Notes under the pieces: model-generated | Database searches by the model: none | The model's input: the letters and a program-made list of their open reading frames with translations, nothing else | What the model was told of the DNA's origin: nothing | Translations under genes and position numbers: made by a program | NCBI RefSeq assembly: GCF_022410535.1 | Contig: NZ_JAKNBL010000002.1 | Coordinates: 1-64,000 of the forward strand | Origin: Pelotomaculum terephthalicicum JT | GTDB lineage: Bacteria; Bacillota; Desulfotomaculia; Desulfotomaculales; Pelotomaculaceae | Direction: 5' to 3' | Length of the DNA stretch: 64,000 bases | Part shown: piece after piece, positions 26,509 to 34,870 of the stretch | How positions within the stretch are numbered: position 1 is the first letter of the stretch | Layout of the letters: each line of letters begins with the position of its first letter

Positions 26509-27546
26509 ATGCCGTTTACTATTGTCCGTCAAGATATAACAAAGCTGAAAGTTGACGCCATCGTCAACGCAGCTAACACCGAATTGCAAATGGGCGGCGG
26601 GGTCTGCGGAGCGATATTTAAAGCAGCGGGAACAACGCAGCTCCAATCTGCCTGCGATAAACTCGCACCGATAAAGACTGGTGATGCCGTTATCACGCCG
26701 GGGTTTGATCTTTCGGCGAAGTTTGTCATTCATGCGGCGGGTCCGGTTTATCGACATTGGAATGAGGCAAAGAATGAGAAAGATCTTCGTGCCGCATACA
26801 CAAATTCACTGAAACGCGCCGTTGAAAATAATTGTGAAAGTATAGCATTTCCGTTAATTTCAAGCGGCATATATGGCTATCCAAAGGATAAAGCACTAAA
26901 AGTAGCTACCTCGGCTATTCAGGACTTTCTATCTGGCCATGACATTGATGTGGCTCTTGTGGTATTTGATAAATCGGCGTTTAACATAAGCCGCGAACTG
27001 CTTGGTGAGGTGGACAGCTATATTGACGAGTACTACGCCGATGCGCATCCGCGCCAAACTCAACGGCGGGAACTGCTTGATGTGGAATTGGAAGCCTTAG
27101 AGGAAGCCGATAAAAGCGCAAGTAAGTACAACGGACCTTTTCTAAAAGATCTGCTTGCTCCGTCCGTTGGCGCCCCTGCTCCACTCGACGATTTGGTCGG
27201 CAACCTTGATGAGCCGTTCTCGAAGACGTTGCTCCGCTTGATTGATGCCAAGGGTAAGACGGATGTGGAAGTCTATAAACGGGCAAACCTTGACCGCAAG
27301 CTATTCTCTAAAATTCGGAGCAACACAGGCTATATGCCCAGCAAGCGCACAGCAATTGCCCTTGCCGTGGCGCTGGAGTTATCCCTTGACGAAACCGATG
27401 ATCTTTTGAAGCGTGCGGGATATGCACTTTCTCACGCCGTTAAGTTTGACGTAATTGTGGAGTATTTTATCACAAACGGCAAGTATGATGTTTTTGAGAT
27501 AAACGAAGTGCTGTTCGAATACGACCAGCCGCTGCTGGGAGGCTGA
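26509..27546 (+). CDS. Macro-domain protein with helical HTH-like C-terminal domain
   Basis: A 345-aa protein. Residues 1-165 are a macro domain (VNAANTELQMGGGVCGAIF, then PLISSGIYGYPKDKA), which binds or removes ADP-ribose. Residues about 230-330 form a helical domain (FSKTLLRLIDAKGKTDVEVY, TAIALAVALELSLDETDDLL) resembling an XRE-type helix-turn-helix bundle. GGAGG lies 7 nt before ATG 26509. It is 4 nt before the EcsC gene. It may reverse ADP-ribosylation or sense ADP-ribose; no ADP-ribosyltransferase gene is in the window. Confidence 0.88.
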   Translation: MPFTIVRQDITKLKVDAIVNAANTELQMGGGVCGAIFKAAGTTQLQSACDKLAPIKTGDAVITPGFDLSAKFVIHAAGPVYRHWNEAKNEKDLRAAYTNSLKRAVENNCESIAFPLISSGIYGYPKDKALKVATSAIQDFLSGHDIDVALVVFDKSAFNISRELLGEVDSYIDEYYADAHPRQTQRRELLDVELEALEEADKSASKYNGPFLKDLLAPSVGAPAPLDDLVGNLDEPFSKTLLRLIDAKGKTDVEVYKRANLDRKLFSKIRSNTGYMPSKRTAIALAVALELSLDETDDLLKRAGYALSHAVKFDVIVEYFITNGKYDVFEINEVLFEYDQPLLGG

Positions 27547-27550
27547 TTAA

Positions 27551-28630
27551 ATGAAACAAAATCTTCCTATTCCTAAACCAATCATTGATACTAAAGAAGC
27601 AAACGCCCTCGATACACTGACGGAGCGTTATAATAAACTAATTGAGCCGAGCAAAGTATCAAAAAAATTGAAAGAGGTCGGCTCGAAAGTTGAAGAAATT
27701 ATCCCCAGCAAAGTTAAATCTTTAGGGAGCGGCGTATCCTCAGCTATATCAGAACAGGAAATATACCGACAGGCTCTTGAACTGATTGCTAAAGGATTTA
27801 AGTACGTTGAAGAGATGGCTGCTAAAACTTCAATTAGTGAACAGGCAATCATATCAAAAGTAAATAAAGCAACACCAGATATCTCTATTTCTGACTTTGA
27901 GGACATTTGCTTTGCACGCAGCTACAATATATCAAAACTGGTATCCTCATATAAAACTCAAGACTTTTTTATCGCTTTTGCAGAGGGCGGCGCAACAGGT
28001 TTTTTTGGTTTTGCAGGAATACCTTTCAACTTAGTCCTGAGTACATTTATTTACTTTAGAGCCGTACAATCGATAGCAATGTATTACGGCTACGATGTAA
28101 AGAATAGCGTTGAAGAATTAGTGATTGCAAGCGAAGTTTTTACAAAAGCATTAAGTCCGACTCAACAAGATGTAAATAACGAATTGACAGCTACAATCAG
28201 TAAAGTAATGCTAATGAGTCAAGCTTCTATGATTAAACAAACGTCCCAAAAGACTTGGTCTGATATGGCTTCAAAAGGCGGTATTCCTCTTTTGATGACA
28301 CAAATGAGAGCTTTGGCGAATAAAGCTGCGCAAAAAGCACTCGATAAAGCGGGGCAAAAGGGGCTTGAAAATAGTCTGTTCAGAGAGGTGTTCGAACAAA
28401 TTGGCAAAAAACTGACAAAAGAGGTTATAAAAAAAGGAGTTCCTTTTGTTTCGGCAATAATGGGGGCATTTATAGATGCGGCACAAATGAAAAAGGTATT
28501 AGACTACGCTGATGTGTTTTATCAGAAACGATTCATTTTAGAAAAAGAAAACCGCATCATGGAGATTAGCGGTGAAGACTGTATCATTATTGATACCGAC
28601 ATAATTGTAAACGAGAACAAAACCGATTAA
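27551..28630 (+). CDS. EcsC-family protein
   Basis: A 359-aa EcsC-family protein: FAEGGATGFFGFAGIPFNLV (about 147-166), followed by VLSTFIYFRAVQSIAMYYGY and helical C-terminal segments. A hydrophobic central stretch suggests membrane association. EcsC proteins have no settled biochemical function. It starts 4 nt after the macro-domain gene, so the two are co-translated. It sits with macro and vWA genes as a possible stress or defence unit. Confidence 0.82.
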   Translation: MKQNLPIPKPIIDTKEANALDTLTERYNKLIEPSKVSKKLKEVGSKVEEIIPSKVKSLGSGVSSAISEQEIYRQALELIAKGFKYVEEMAAKTSISEQAIISKVNKATPDISISDFEDICFARSYNISKLVSSYKTQDFFIAFAEGGATGFFGFAGIPFNLVLSTFIYFRAVQSIAMYYGYDVKNSVEELVIASEVFTKALSPTQQDVNNELTATISKVMLMSQASMIKQTSQKTWSDMASKGGIPLLMTQMRALANKAAQKALDKAGQKGLENSLFREVFEQIGKKLTKEVIKKGVPFVSAIMGAFIDAAQMKKVLDYADVFYQKRFILEKENRIMEISGEDCIIIDTDIIVNENKTD

Positions 28631-28675
28631 AATTGTCGCTTTCGAAGTGACCACTCGCCTCGCTGGAGCTGTTAT

Positions 28676-28701
28676 CCTTAAGTCATCAACAAAACTTAAG
28701 G
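28676..28701 (+). promoter_or_regulatory. Hairpin covering the SD of the vWA gene
   Basis: CCTTAAGT pairs perfectly with ACTTAAGG, and the right arm contains the first half of the SD AAGGAGG (28698-28704). Folding would partly hide the ribosome binding site. Confidence 0.5.
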
Positions 28702-28712
28702 AGGACATAGCA

Positions 28713-29369
28713 ATGAAAAAGGGATTAACAGAGCTGGTTTTTATACTGGACAAAAGCGGATCAATGAGTGGTTTGGAAAGAGACACGATCGGCGGCTATA
28801 ATTCCATGCTTGAAAAGCAAAAGGCGGTTGAGGGTGAATGCCGCATTACTACGGTGTTATTTGATAATAACTACGAGCTGCTTCATGACCGCATTGATAT
28901 TAGGGCTGTCAATCCAATCACTGAGAAAGAGTATCAGGTGGGCGGTTCCACAGCGCTTCTTGATGCCATCGGCAGGACGATTCATAAAATCGGCAATGCA
29001 CAAAAGAACACAGCCGACGACTATAGAGCTGAAAAGGTGATGTTCGTAATTATTACCGACGGCGAGGAAAACGCAAGCCGCGAATATTCCGCCGATAAGA
29101 TAAAAGCACAGATTGAGCGGCAAAAGGCAAAATACGGCTGGGAGTTTATCTTCCTCGGTGCAAACATCGACGCTGTACAGACTGCGGGGCGGTTCGGAAT
29201 TGCCCCAGATAGAGCTGTTGACTATCTGGCGGACAGCGCGGGAACGGAATTGAATTTTAAAGTAATGAGCGCTGCCGTATCGACATTTCGGGAAAAAGGA
29301 ACTGTCGACGAAGCGTGCTTTGAAGACATTCGTAAGGATGTACAGCGCAGAGGAAAACGGAAAAGGTAA
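28713..29369 (+). CDS. von Willebrand factor A (vWA) domain protein
   Basis: A 218-aa vWA protein with an intact MIDAS site: FILDKSGSMSGLE (D-x-S-x-S, residue 11 onward), GGSTALLDAIG with the conserved threonine, and IITDGEENAS. Soluble, no signal peptide, so a cytoplasmic protein-protein scaffold of the TerY/BatA-like general type. ATG at 28713 follows AAGGAGG by 8 nt. Its stop overlaps the next start (TAATG). Confidence 0.88.
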   Translation: MKKGLTELVFILDKSGSMSGLERDTIGGYNSMLEKQKAVEGECRITTVLFDNNYELLHDRIDIRAVNPITEKEYQVGGSTALLDAIGRTIHKIGNAQKNTADDYRAEKVMFVIITDGEENASREYSADKIKAQIERQKAKYGWEFIFLGANIDAVQTAGRFGIAPDRAVDYLADSAGTELNFKVMSAAVSTFREKGTVDEACFEDIRKDVQRRGKRKR

Positions 29370-30019
29370 TGAATAATATCAGGCATTCTGGAAGGAGTGG
29401 CATAGAAGAAAAAATGAAACGTGAACAAACCGTGTTGACCGGTAATGAGAATTTTGAAATGCATGGTATCGTACAGGATGCCAATATATCAGATTTTTGG
29501 GCATGGTCCATGTCACGACTGCTCGCAGACGGACCTCGTGGCGATCTTGCAGAATTTATTGTTCGATTAGCTCTTGGTGAAAGCATAACCATTCCGAAAA
29601 GAGGATGGGGTGAATGTGATATTATCCACCGAGGAAAACGAATTGAAGTAAAGTGTTCCTCCGTAATTCAAGAGTGGGAACGAGACCATCCTTCTCGTCC
29701 GGTATTTTCGATTCGTCCAACATATGCATCCGACATTGCGGAAGGTGTGGAAGGTGGCTATCGTTATGTCGGCCGACAAAGCAACGATCTTTGTAGGCGC
29801 TCGGATGCATATGTTTTTTGCCTTTTTTCCAATCCAAATCGCCAGACCGCTAATCCGCTAAAATTGGAACAGTGGACTTTTTATGTTGTATCCACTAATA
29901 CTATCAACAAGGAGCTTGGACGTAGAAAAACGGTTTCTCTCCCAACTCTTGAAAAAATAGGCTCAATTAAGTGCGATTTTCCAAAGATTCGTTTGGCAGT
30001 ACAATCTGTCTTGGCATAA
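29369..30019 (+). CDS. PD-(D/E)xK-like protein, paralog of the 21626-22237 product
   Basis: A 216-aa protein that matches the 21626 gene product over its length: both have DFWxW near the N-terminus, RGxLAExIVxLA, a D(x)9-10 E-x-K segment (CDIIHRGKRIEVKCSS here), AYVFC or VYVFC, NPLxLxQWxFY, and an LPTLEKIG-like end. Start is either ATG 29369 (overlapping the vWA stop) or ATG 29414. It closes the plus-strand cargo run and is followed by a terminator. It has no Mod/Res of its own, so it may act with the vWA/EcsC/macro unit or be a spare specificity. Confidence 0.62.
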   Translation: MNNIRHSGRSGIEEKMKREQTVLTGNENFEMHGIVQDANISDFWAWSMSRLLADGPRGDLAEFIVRLALGESITIPKRGWGECDIIHRGKRIEVKCSSVIQEWERDHPSRPVFSIRPTYASDIAEGVEGGYRYVGRQSNDLCRRSDAYVFCLFSNPNRQTANPLKLEQWTFYVVSTNTINKELGRRKTVSLPTLEKIGSIKCDFPKIRLAVQSVLA

Positions 30020-30044
30020 TGGACATTATACTTGCAACAAAAAT

Positions 30045-30091
30045 TGAAGCTGGCCTTTCGTATGAATCTACTCAGGCCATGCTTCATTTTT
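30045..30091. terminator. Terminator ending the cargo run
   Basis: TGAAGC-TGGCCT pairs with AGGCC-AT-GCTTCA, with AAAA before and TTTTT after, so it can work in both directions. It separates the plus-strand cargo run from the minus-strand GGDEF gene. Confidence 0.75.
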
Positions 30092-30115
30092 GAATATAGC
30101 ATATTTATTCTGTTT

Positions 30116-31102
30116 TTATTCGCGTGCACACTTTGTATTCAAAATTTTTAGGTCAGATGATTCGGTTGGCTGTTGGGGACCATTTGGGTTTTTGACGATG
30201 GTATGCTTATGTGAAATACAGTTTCTACCGTTCTTCTTGGCATAATACAGTTCCTTATCTGCACGATTATAATAATCGTTTATTGTGTCTTGTTTGTCCG
30301 GGATACTTATTTCAATGCCTATGCTGACAGATAAGCATTGATTGGCACAGGATTTCACTTTCAGTTGTGAGAGCGAAGCGAGAAGATTTTGTGCCATATT
30401 TATGACTTTTTCATCTTCGGTATCCTGAATAAAAATCAAAAATTCATCCCCGCCGATTCGTCCGATAATATCACTTTCCCTTTTAAAGCAACTTTTCATC
30501 TGAAGGGCAACCTGCTGTAGTATATGGTCACCCTTTAAATGACCTAATGTATCGTTATAGCTTTTAAAATAGTCTATATCGATCAGAAGTACCCCAACGA
30601 GTTTTCTTTCACGCTTGCAGATGTTTAAAGCTGCGGAGAGTGTTTGTTCCAGACCCTTTCGATTAAGCAGTTGTGTTAAATGATCCGTAGTTGCTTCCAG
30701 TGCCAAAGCACTCATTGTTTTATATTCACAAAGTAACATATGAATAAAATTTCGGGCTATTCTCATAGAAACTAAAAGTGTAGATATGTTGCAGAGTAAC
30801 ATCAGTAAAAACTCTTTGAGATATATTTTCCCTAAGCAAAATTCAATTGTTATATAAGCGGTCACAATTACAAATATTAGTACAATTCTTTGCCACGGAA
30901 GAACAAACAATATGGATAGTAAAATAAAAGCTATTGATCCAAAAACTGCGATTCGGATCACCGCAGATTCTGCTCCAAGTGATGGAACCAGCAACAGAAT
31001 CGCAACTGCAATAATAAGCAATACCGATATTGCAATGCGTTGCTTGTTATAGTATTGTATTTTTTTCTTAACTTGTTTATCGTCAAAGCAGTGTGTTTTC
31101 AT
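30116..31102 (-). CDS. Membrane GGDEF diguanylate cyclase
   Basis: A 328-aa protein with four to five predicted membrane segments (about residues 22-110) and a C-terminal GGDEF domain: GRIGGDEFLIF, LIDIDYFKSYND and an RESD inhibition site five residues before GGDEF. The active and allosteric residues are intact, so it should make cyclic di-GMP from GTP and be feedback inhibited. ATG 31102 has GAGGA in front; an upstream ATG at 31141 has no SD. It follows an 82-aa gene by 49 nt and is under the promoter at 31443-31471. Confidence 0.87.
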   Translation of the reverse strand: MKTHCFDDKQVKKKIQYYNKQRIAISVLLIIAVAILLLVPSLGAESAVIRIAVFGSIAFILLSILFVLPWQRIVLIFVIVTAYITIEFCLGKIYLKEFLLMLLCNISTLLVSMRIARNFIHMLLCEYKTMSALALEATTDHLTQLLNRKGLEQTLSAALNICKRERKLVGVLLIDIDYFKSYNDTLGHLKGDHILQQVALQMKSCFKRESDIIGRIGGDEFLIFIQDTEDEKVINMAQNLLASLSQLKVKSCANQCLSVSIGIEISIPDKQDTINDYYNRADKELYYAKKNGRNCISHKHTIVKNPNGPQQPTESSDLKILNTKCARE

Positions 31103-31151
31103 GGCATTCCTCGCAATATTTAAAAACTTTTCCTGAAGCATTTATACGTGC

Positions 31152-31400
31152 TTATTTGATCAGAGCATCTTTGGGGATACCAAACTGAGCGCGATAATTT
31201 AGGTGCTCCTGTTCCAGACGTTTCCATTCCATATCTGCAGTATGGAATTCAGACAAAGCCTTTTCCATTTCCGGTGAATCATATGGAATTTTTTTCTCCA
31301 CCAATCGGCGAACCTTCTCTCGTCTCCTTTCTACAGTAATGCCTAATGTATATAATTTGCTTGCCTGTTTGATCAGTTTTCTTTTTTCAGTTGGTGTCAT
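31152..31400 (-). CDS. 82-aa helical protein paired with the GGDEF gene
   Basis: Not recognised. A basic, highly charged helical protein (MTPTEKRKLIKQASKLYTLG, EMEKALSEFHTADMEWKRLE). ATG at 31400 has GAGGG upstream; the longer frame to 31514 covers the promoter and terminator. It shares a transcript with the GGDEF gene and could regulate it. Confidence 0.6.
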   Translation of the reverse strand: MTPTEKRKLIKQASKLYTLGITVERRREKVRRLVEKKIPYDSPEMEKALSEFHTADMEWKRLEQEHLNYRAQFGIPKDALIK

Positions 31401-31419
31401 ACCTATCCCTCTATAATGT

Positions 31420-31471
31420 AACTTATAATTTTTATATGTATCATTATAAGTTATACTTTGCGTAAAATCAA
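31420..31471 (-). promoter_or_regulatory. Promoter and operator of the 82-aa/GGDEF genes
   Basis: On the minus strand TTGATT (31471-31466) and TATAAT (31448-31443) are spaced by 17 nt. A perfect 10-bp inverted repeat AACTTATAAT/ATTATAAGTT (31420-31429 and 31443-31452) overlaps the -10, a fitting operator for the adjacent XRE protein. Confidence 0.7.
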
Positions 31472-31482
31472 GTTGAAGAAAG

Positions 31483-31512
31483 CACAAAAAGAGCCTCCTT
31501 TCGGAGACTCTC
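31483..31512 (-). terminator. Terminator after the XRE gene
   Basis: GAGTCTCC-GAAA-GGAGGCTC with TTTTTG following on the minus strand. It separates the XRE gene from the promoter of the next unit. Confidence 0.75.
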
Positions 31513-31528
31513 ATTGACTAACTTAAAA

Positions 31529-31861
31529 TTATTCCTTTTCGGTAATATGGCGAACCAATACTTCTATCATTTCATTGACCATATCAATCTGATCCGGTTC
31601 CAGATGCTTTAGCTGTTTGCCGAGTTGCTCCACGCTGTCAGGTATCACTGGATGTTCCAGGAGATCCCCTAAGAGATAATCAGCAGAAGTTCCAAGCACA
31701 TTGCATATCTTCAGAAAAAGAGAAAAGCTGGGCAGGCTGCCACCGCTTTCAATTCTGCGGATATGCACGGCGTTTACTCCGCACAGCTCCGAAAGCTGCT
31801 CAGAAGTTAACCCCTTGCTTTTACGCAATTGGTTTATTCTCTTTCCCAATGCCTGCCGCAT
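31529..31861 (-). CDS. XRE-family regulator
   Basis: A 110-aa protein with an N-terminal Cro/CI helix-turn-helix (LGKRINQLRKSKGLTSEQLS, GVNAVHIRRIESGGSLPSF) and a C-terminal helical oligomerisation part. GAGGTGAG lies before the ATG. It is the most likely ligand of the inverted repeat at 31420-31452, so it may control the GGDEF operon. It could also act on the conjugation module to its right. Confidence 0.88.
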   Translation of the reverse strand: MRQALGKRINQLRKSKGLTSEQLSELCGVNAVHIRRIESGGSLPSFSLFLKICNVLGTSADYLLGDLLEHPVIPDSVEQLGKQLKHLEPDQIDMVNEMIEVLVRHITEKE

Positions 31862-32056
31862 TCTATTCTCACCTCTCTTTGTAACATTAAATTTTTATTT
31901 GTATATTTATAGTTTACAGAAGTAGCATTTCCATAAATAGCGCTTTGAATGTTACTTAAAAACATATAAAGATACATTTCTTCTTTCTCTGTAATAAATA
32001 TTCTTAGAGTGAGAGGTTCTGGTGGGTTCATCATGAACCGCACCTCGGTTCAGCAG

Positions 32057-32094
32057 AAAGACGGAATACCCCCTTGGCGGGAAATCCGTCTTTT
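32057..32094. terminator. Hairpin downstream of the conjugation module
   Basis: AAAGACGGA and TCCGTCTTT (9 bp perfect) with inner pairing. It sits just past the stop of the last conjugation gene (32113) on the minus strand. The region 31862-32056 has no gene. Confidence 0.6.
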
Positions 32095-32112
32095 CGCTTT
32101 GCCACGATTCGG

Positions 32113-32379
32113 CTATTTTTTTAGAATCATCCGGTTGCTGGTGTTGCTGCCGTTTTCCCGGTAGCGGGACTCCTTTTCAATGAGCCCAGCATGAACCAAG
32201 TCATGCAGGGCGCGCTTGACGGTGCTGCGGGAGAGTTGTAGGTCGGCAGCAATGGTCTTAACCGCGGGCCAGCAGTCTGATCCCTTTCCCGCACGGTCGC
32301 GAAGGTAAATATAAACAGCCCTCGCCCGATGGGGCAGTTCATCGGGCGAAGCAGAATAAATGTGGTTAAAATAGCTCAT
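32113..32379 (-). CDS. Winged-helix protein of the conjugation module
   Basis: An 88-aa MarR/GntR-like winged helix (LPHRARAVYIYLRDRAGKGS, LQLSRSTVKRALHDLVHAGL), the short HTH found at the end of clostridial ICE transfer operons and similar to the HTH of replication-initiator proteins. It follows the VirD4 gene by 6 nt. A role in control of transfer or element maintenance is likely; the target is unknown. Confidence 0.82.
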   Translation of the reverse strand: MSYFNHIYSASPDELPHRARAVYIYLRDRAGKGSDCWPAVKTIAADLQLSRSTVKRALHDLVHAGLIEKESRYRENGSNTSNRMILKK

Positions 32380-32385
32380 TCGTTA

Positions 32386-34212
32386 TCACTCCGTTCTGAC
32401 ATGGCTGCGCCGCTTTAGTGCCTCTGCGGGCGGCTCTGCCACAGGTGTGTGAAGTGCGCCGGTACCGGTGGGCGGTTCAAGGATTTCGCCCGTTTCCTCA
32501 TCCACCATCAGACAGGCTGTGTGCTTGCGAACAATGTTTTCCTCCAGCGTCTGCTTATCGGCGTACACTACTTTGCGGTTCGCCTTTTCCGCTACAGTAT
32601 AGGGCTTTCCGAAGCGGATGCCCCAATCCAAAAACAGCCGCAGTCTTGTCCGCATGGGATGAGTACCGGTTTTCATGACGACAAAGTTTCCTTTGGGAAT
32701 GGATTTCAGCTCGTCCGGCGTCATGAGAGGACGCTCCATCATCTGTAAAGACTGGCTGGGATCGTTCTTGCCACGGCTGATACTGCCGCTCATCACGGTG
32801 CGGCTGCCCAGCGCCTTACTCAGCACTTCGGCCGTCTGGCTGTTTGGTGCAAAGCCACCGAAGATAGTGTCCTGGCAGTTGTCCACAATTATTTCCGCAC
32901 CCTCTTTGCCGTAATTCTTTTCAAGCTGGCCGAAGGACTGGATAATGGGTACCATGGAAAGGCGGCGGGAGCGGCTGGCTGAAAAAATCAGTTCCAGCGA
33001 TTCAATCGCGGGGAGGGTACCCAGCTCGTCACAGTAAAACATCACCCGGTTTTTCAGCTTGCCTCCGTTCTCATCCGCCACCGCGAGGATTTCCCGGTAG
33101 AGCTGCTGGATCATCAGGCTGACCATGAAATATTTGGTCAGATCTTCTTCGGGCAGGACGATAAACAGCGCGGATTTTTCATTGCAGAACTTCTCCGCGT
33201 CAATGGCGGTTTCAAAGCAGAGAATCTGCTCCATTTCACTGTCGATAAACGAATTGAGCCGGGACAGCACGGTGGACAGCACCGACGCCATAGCCTGCTC
33301 CGCGGAGTTGAGGGCGGCCCCGGCAAACCAGCGGGCCTTGTGGTCGGGCGGCAGCTTTTCCATGAGGAGCTGGAACTGGCTTTTGCCCTTTACCTTGCTG
33401 GGCGCCAGCAAATCCTGCACCAGCTTGAACACGCTGATGATATGGCGGCAGTCCACCTTTTTTCCATCCACCTTGGTGGGCGGCAGATATTCTGCAATCA
33501 GCAGAATGATGGAGGACAGAAGCCCCTCGGCGGCATCATAGAAAAACTGGTTCTGTCCGTAGTTTTCACTGCTGGCATTGATGATGGTCTTGGAGATGAT
33601 TTTGGCATATTTCTCCGCCTTGGCCTTTGCCACAAGGTTGTTTTCATCGGCAAGATACGAATCCATGTAGGTGTTGACCAGCTGGAGCATATTGTTGCCA
33701 TCCGAGCGTGTGGGATTTCGAAGGTCGATGACCGCCACATGGTAACCGTAATGGTCACGGGCAATGGCGCCGTAGTTGCGGAACAGGTCCCCCTTGGTAT
33801 CGGTGGTCAGAAAGCTCATACCGCTGGCGCAGGCATATTCCAAATTGGGGTACAGGAAAAACGCTGTCTTACCCACACCGGACGCGCCGATCATGAGGCA
33901 GTGGACGTCGTCGGTATCCACCAGCGCCGTGACTTTGTTCTTTGCTCCTGTGCTGCCGAGGATGATGCCCTGCTCCGAAACAGCGGGGAGATTTTCTCCC
34001 TTCCGCCACAGCTCCGGCTGGAAAGGAATGTGCTTGTAGATGCTTTTGATTTCCTGCTTGGTGGAAAATCGTGCCGTACCATGCTGCCCATCGCCCACCG
34101 TGCGGGATTTAATTCCGTTGAGGGTGTAATAATGGGCTAAAAGAGAAAGGCCGCCGATGACGAGAAACATCACGGCGGCCGCTGCAAATAAGATGTAGAC
34201 TTGGGATTGCAT
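32386..34212 (-). CDS. VirD4/TraG-type coupling protein (CD1115-like)
   Basis: A 608-aa type IV coupling protein: one N-terminal membrane segment (VYILFAAAAVMFLVIGGLSL), Walker A MIGASGVGKTAFF near residue 118, Walker B VMFYCDELGTLPAI, and the helical domain between. It docks the relaxase-DNA complex on the channel and uses ATP to pump it out. ATG at 34212 follows AAAGGAG by 8 nt. The frame extends upstream to 34266 without SD. Confidence 0.93.
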   Translation of the reverse strand: MQSQVYILFAAAAVMFLVIGGLSLLAHYYTLNGIKSRTVGDGQHGTARFSTKQEIKSIYKHIPFQPELWRKGENLPAVSEQGIILGSTGAKNKVTALVDTDDVHCLMIGASGVGKTAFFLYPNLEYACASGMSFLTTDTKGDLFRNYGAIARDHYGYHVAVIDLRNPTRSDGNNMLQLVNTYMDSYLADENNLVAKAKAEKYAKIISKTIINASSENYGQNQFFYDAAEGLLSSIILLIAEYLPPTKVDGKKVDCRHIISVFKLVQDLLAPSKVKGKSQFQLLMEKLPPDHKARWFAGAALNSAEQAMASVLSTVLSRLNSFIDSEMEQILCFETAIDAEKFCNEKSALFIVLPEEDLTKYFMVSLMIQQLYREILAVADENGGKLKNRVMFYCDELGTLPAIESLELIFSASRSRRLSMVPIIQSFGQLEKNYGKEGAEIIVDNCQDTIFGGFAPNSQTAEVLSKALGSRTVMSGSISRGKNDPSQSLQMMERPLMTPDELKSIPKGNFVVMKTGTHPMRTRLRLFLDWGIRFGKPYTVAEKANRKVVYADKQTLEENIVRKHTACLMVDEETGEILEPPTGTGALHTPVAEPPAEALKRRSHVRTE

Positions 34213-34295
34213 AGGTGAAACTCCTTTCTTATCAGCCAATTTGGTGGTAAAATAAAAGCCATACAAATCATGGTTATTGATGAAAGGGACTCGTA

Positions 34296-34841
34296 ATGGA
34301 CAAGGAATTATTATTGCTTAACAGCAAATTGGATTATCACCTGTTTCTTTACAAACAGCTCACGGAGCAGCTATCCTCCATTCAAAAATGTGCAGCTCAA
34401 GGCAGCATTGAAAGCTATGAGTCAATGCTGGCGAATGAAACGCTTCGAGATGCGCTGCTGCTGAAATTTATTCTTTTCCAGCGCACCATTAAAAAGGTTG
34501 GCATTTCAACTCTGGAAAGCCGGTATAAAATGCGTTTGAAACCTTTTCCGTGGCTGGAGGCGGAATACTTTGATCAGAACTGTGTGGTGCATTATGACTG
34601 CGTGTGGTCGCTTCTGCAGGACATCAAGCCGCTGAAACGGCAGATGGAGCGCATCAAAAAATACGATGACGCCCGGTATGAGGAGCATGGCGAGGATATT
34701 CACTGCAGCTTCTGCGGTAAGGGTCAGCAGGAGGTGGAACGCATCATAGCCGGTACCCATGAAGCAATCTGCAATGAGTGCGTCGGGCTCTGCTCCGAGA
34801 TACTGGAGGAAGTAACGGAAGAGGAAAACGGGAAAAAATAA
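34296..34841 (+). CDS. ClpX-type zinc-finger protein, opposite to its neighbours
   Basis: A 181-aa protein on the plus strand inside the minus-strand transfer module. Residues 130-165 form a ClpX-type C4 zinc finger ([18 protein letters not shown], then ICNECVGLC). In ClpX this domain binds substrates or adaptors, but here no ATPase follows, so it may be an adaptor or competitor for a ClpXP-like protease. The N-terminal 125 residues are helical and not recognised. GGGA lies before the ATG. Its promoter is probably in the 34213-34295 gap shared with VirD4. Confidence 0.72.
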   Translation: MDKELLLLNSKLDYHLFLYKQLTEQLSSIQKCAAQGSIESYESMLANETLRDALLLKFILFQRTIKKVGISTLESRYKMRLKPFPWLEAEYFDQNCVVHYDCVWSLLQDIKPLKRQMERIKKYDDARYEEHGEDIHCSFCGKGQQEVERIIAGTHEAICNECVGLCSEILEEVTEEENGKK

Positions 34842-34870
34842 TGTCAGGCAGGGTCATTCATGCCTGATTG

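Noticed and set aside
28713-29369. Tellurite-resistance (Ter) locus
   Set aside because: A vWA protein is present but no TerD/TerZ or TerC-like gene lies near it.
31834-32043. 69-aa minus-strand ORF upstream of the XRE gene
   Set aside because: No SD and low-complexity; the AT-rich stretch is better read as promoter DNA.
34296-34841. Truncated ClpX
   Set aside because: The zinc finger is at the C-terminus after an unrelated helical part, with no ATPase remnant downstream; it looks like a complete protein of its own.
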